Positions 6,510 to 8,389 of a stretch of 8,389 bases of DNA are shown here, one piece after another. The stretch spans positions 1-8,389 of the forward strand of contig DRLW01000715.1 of assembly GCA_011375275.1 (NCBI GenBank). Direction: 5' to 3'. Within the stretch, counting starts at the first letter, position 1; every line of letters begins with the position of its first letter. The position numbers were made by a program, and so were the translations under genes. The notes beneath the pieces were generated by a model that saw nothing but the letters and a program-made list of their open reading frames with translations, did no database searches and was not told the DNA's origin. This DNA comes from Bacteroidota bacterium (GTDB lineage Bacteria > Zhuqueibacterota > Zhuqueibacteria > Zhuqueibacterales > Geothermadaptataceae).

Positions 6510-7709
6510 TCAACAGGCCGGCTGGCTCGACTGGCGTTTGGGAATTGTAAATGAAACCCGTGTGCCCTTATTCAGCGTCGAGTGCAGGGTGATGACACCA
6601 TCGTGCTTTTCGACGATGCGACGGCAGATCGCCAGCCCCACGCCGGTACCATCCACCGTGCCGGTATTCCCCCCTCGTTTGAACAATTGAAATGCGGACT
6701 TGAGAAAGCTTTTCTCAATACCAATGCCCTGATCCGTGACGTGAAAAGCATAAAACCGGGGCAACTCCTCGCAGGAGATGCGGATTCGCGCTTTTTCACC
6801 CGGTTTGCGATACTTGAAGGCATTGGAAAGCAGGTTTTCGAACAAGGCTTTCATGCCCTCGGGATGCGCACAAACAACGGGCAGCGGTTTATCGACCTCA
6901 ACGCTGATTTCATCATCTGAAGCAACCCCTTTAATTTCCAGCAGAAGATTGGCCAGCAGAGCATTCAGATCAACGTTGCCAAAAACCGTCTCAAGCTTGC
7001 CGAAGCGGGAAAATTTGAGCAGATCGTTGATCATCTCATTCATCGTGTTCACGTTTTTGCGGATGCGCTGGATGAAATAATGCAGCTCATCGTCTTCCTC
7101 AGCATCCAGCTCGTCGAGGATCAGGCCGGTGAACCCTTCGATGGAAACGATGGGAGACTTGAGGTTGTGTGCGATGAGATAAACGAGGTCTTCCAGCTCC
7201 TCGCTGCGCTGACGAACTTCAGCAGCCTTGAGCTCATCTTCAGATTGCTCGTTGACAACGATGATAAAGCCGGTATTGCGCTCATCACGATTGCGCAGAC
7301 TCTGGATGCGAACGCGGCAGGTTACGCAGGTTTCAGCATCGCGCCAGACTTTGGTTTCAAATTCTGCAATTTGATTGTCGCGCAGGGTTTGTTTGACGAT
7401 GTTGCGCGTATTCGCCCTGGCGTCGTCAAGAAAATTGCGCACATGCTCACACAGGTCGGCATAATCGACTTGTTCCCACTCCGGTGAGTTCGTGAAAAAA
7501 CGGGTGACACTGCCACTGCGATTGGTGATGATAACTACATCTCCGAGACGCGAGACGATATCGATAAGCTGATCGGGAGAAACTTCGCCGAGAGGGTTGG
7601 TCATGGGTGTATTCTTCAATGAAAAACTCTGCGGCGATGCATCGAGTACACGGTTTTTACCTGATTCAACCCCCTGTTCAGGTGCCGTCCATTCACCGGA
7701 ATGGTTCAT
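6510..7709 (-). CDS. PAS-like sensor histidine kinase, first gene of the operon
   Basis: From the ATG at 7707-7709 this is 399 residues. A short polar N-terminus (about 1-40) is followed by a divergent PAS-like domain at about 43-155 (LIDIVSRLGDVVIITNRSG). That domain contains C87, C128 and C131, the last two as CVTC. A connecting helix leads to the H-box, H181 in AHNLKSPIVS. The residue after the histidine is N182, where the acid D or E is more usual. The ATPase core is intact: N296, D326/G328/G330, and G354/G356/G358. No membrane segment is visible. The ATG is preferred because GAAGG lies 10 bases before it; a TTG nine codons upstream lacks a ribosome site, and an ATG at 7604 would still keep most of the PAS. 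Its kinase core is paralogous to the next two genes. Signal and partner are unknown. Confidence 0.93.
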   Translation of the reverse strand: MNHSGEWTAPEQGVESGKNRVLDASPQSFSLKNTPMTNPLGEVSPDQLIDIVSRLGDVVIITNRSGSVTRFFTNSPEWEQVDYADLCEHVRNFLDDARANTRNIVKQTLRDNQIAEFETKVWRDAETCVTCRVRIQSLRNRDERNTGFIIVVNEQSEDELKAAEVRQRSEELEDLVYLIAHNLKSPIVSIEGFTGLILDELDAEEDDELHYFIQRIRKNVNTMNEMINDLLKFSRFGKLETVFGNVDLNALLANLLLEIKGVASDDEISVEVDKPLPVVCAHPEGMKALFENLLSNAFKYRKPGEKARIRISCEELPRFYAFHVTDQGIGIEKSFLKSAFQLFKRGGNTGTVDGTGVGLAICRRIVEKHDGVITLHSTLNKGTRVSFTIPKRQSSQPAC

Positions 7710-8270
7710 ATCTGGAAAACCTTCGTAAGTAAACAATTCAGAGGTGACGTGCTACCGGACATCTCACCGGTCGGGCAGAGCTGTCGTCTGCTCAACTCCG
7801 GCCACAGGAAATGCCCGCAGGCCGTCTCCGGCCTGAGAAGTACGATCGTGGTGCCACTCCAATAACAGGGGTGTCGTACAGAGCAGCGCTTCATCGGGGG
7901 CGATGCGCCCGGAATCGCCGGAATAATTGGTCGTAAAAGACTTGATTGAAGGGATCAGATCAAGTAAGCGGCAACTCGGGAGCACTCATCAAAGAAAGAA
8001 TGAAAATGAGGAGTCTAACCTGTTGTTTTTCAGATTATTTTCAATTCGCGCACATGGCTACACATATCCTGAAAATTGCATAAACAGAGAGAAAGTTTTT
8101 CGATTATTCATCAGCCGGAACATGTTTAAAAATTACGATAAAGCTACACGAACACCATTAGAAAAGCAAGGGAAAAAGTCATATTAATATCTTTTAACCT
8201 GAAAAGCTCCTCAGGCCACATGAAAAACGCCTTAATAAGATGATATTCATTCAGTTAACAGGGTATCTCT
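7710..8270. promoter_or_regulatory. Non-coding upstream flank and probable leader of the operon
   Basis: No gene is supported here. The half nearest the operon (7737-7920) is GC-rich and the rest is AT-rich. Perfect small hairpins occur at 7818-7835 (CAGGCCG/CGGCCTG, 4-base loop), 7892-7905 (CATCG/CGATG), 7941-7964 (CTTGAT/ATCAAG; read on the minus strand it is followed by TCTTTTA) and 8198-8215 (CCTGA/TCAGG). ATATTAATAT at 8181-8190 is a perfect palindrome. The operon promoter should lie here, but I find no pair of -35 and -10 boxes good enough to call. A ribosome site GAAGG is at 7720-7724. Two small open frames (minus 7764-7985 and plus 7927-8187) have no recognisable protein character. 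Confidence 0.45.
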
Positions 8271-8389
8271 CTGGTTATCCACTTAACTCAGCACGGTTGC
8301 ATCTTTTCAATCAGACAACATGACAACAGCACGTGCCTGCACCAGAGCTGTCATTCCGGTTTCCCCGCAGGGGAAGACCGGAATCTCCC
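8271..8389 (-). repeat. Right arm of long inverted repeat flanking the kinase operon
   Basis: This is the reverse-complement partner of the left arm, with 104 of 119 positions identical by hand count and no gaps. The outer 39 bases (8351-8389) are identical. It lies upstream of the operon's first gene, and its outermost matching base is the last base of the window, so the true repeat may extend further. Weaker similarity may continue inward to about 8221. Shared inner blocks include TGGATAACCAG and the TCTGATTGAAAAGAT core when read on the minus strand. Confidence 0.85.
8353..8384. repeat. Stem-loop in right repeat arm
   Basis: This stem-loop is identical to the one in the left arm: 14 base pairs with one bulged base and a three-base loop, bounded by ATTCCGGT and its complement. 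Conservation of both stem sides while the inner arm has diverged suggests that the structure or the end sequence is maintained, or that the end was copied more recently. Confidence 0.8.

Noticed and set aside
301..7487. Many plus-strand open frames opposite the kinase genes, some over 200 codons (for example 5061-6377)
   Set aside because: They lie entirely antisense to genes with full catalytic motifs and show no recognisable domain themselves. Long antisense frames are expected opposite coding sequence of this composition.
7764..7985. Minus-strand 73-codon frame upstream of the operon
   Set aside because: There is no family resemblance, and it overlaps another frame (7706-7894) and several small hairpins. 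A leader peptide is possible but unsupported.
7927..8187. Plus-strand 86-codon frame starting at TTG
   Set aside because: It has no ribosome site, no recognisable motif, and a composition like random translation of AT-rich DNA. It also overlaps hairpins.
1..8389. CRISPR array, rRNA, transposase, integrase or phage genes
   Set aside because: I saw no regularly spaced direct repeats, no rRNA-like stretch and no protein with such motifs on either strand.

Overview
The window is bacterial and holds one co-directional block of four genes on the minus strand, read from about 7709 down to 380. All four encode sensor histidine kinases with intact catalytic cores. No transmembrane segment or signal peptide is visible in any of them, so all four look cytoplasmic. 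I cannot place the organism from sequence alone. Roughly balanced GC in coding DNA, AT-richer flanks, a hairpin-bearing repeat and large PAS/GAF kinases fit an environmental Gram-negative lineage (FCB-like or delta-proteobacteria-like), but this is only an impression.

Order of transcription: (1) 6510-7709, a PAS-like domain plus a histidine kinase; (2) 3321-6452, a 1043-residue GAF-PAS-GAF-GAF-GAF kinase; (3) 2361-3173, a short kinase with only a coiled coil before its H-box; (4) 380-2290, an N-terminal receiver followed by two PAS domains and an NtrB-type kinase. The gaps are 57, 63-147 (depending on a start choice) and 70 bases. No convincing terminator lies between the genes, so they are probably one operon. 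The first three kinases share an H-box of the form H-[N/D/E]-[L/I]-K-[S/T]-P-I-V-S and look like paralogues; the fourth is from another kinase class. The only phosphoacceptor receiver is at the start of the last gene. No DNA-binding or enzymatic output domain is present, so the output partner must lie outside the window or be reached through that receiver.

Flanks: positions 1-379 and 7710-8389 contain no gene I can support. They carry the two arms of a long inverted repeat, 48-166 and 8271-8389. By hand the arms match at 104 of 119 positions without gaps, and each contains a 14-bp stem-loop. A degenerate third piece of the same repeat sits at the left edge (about 12-42). The kinase block is therefore bracketed by inverted repeats, although no transposase or integrase is visible. 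The upstream flank (7710-8270) also holds several small hairpins and no clear promoter; the downstream flank has a set of nested inverted repeats at 204-298.

Working model (inference): several soluble kinases sense different cytoplasmic signals through PAS and GAF pockets, one of them with a conserved cysteine motif, and converge on a shared receiver or an unlinked response regulator.
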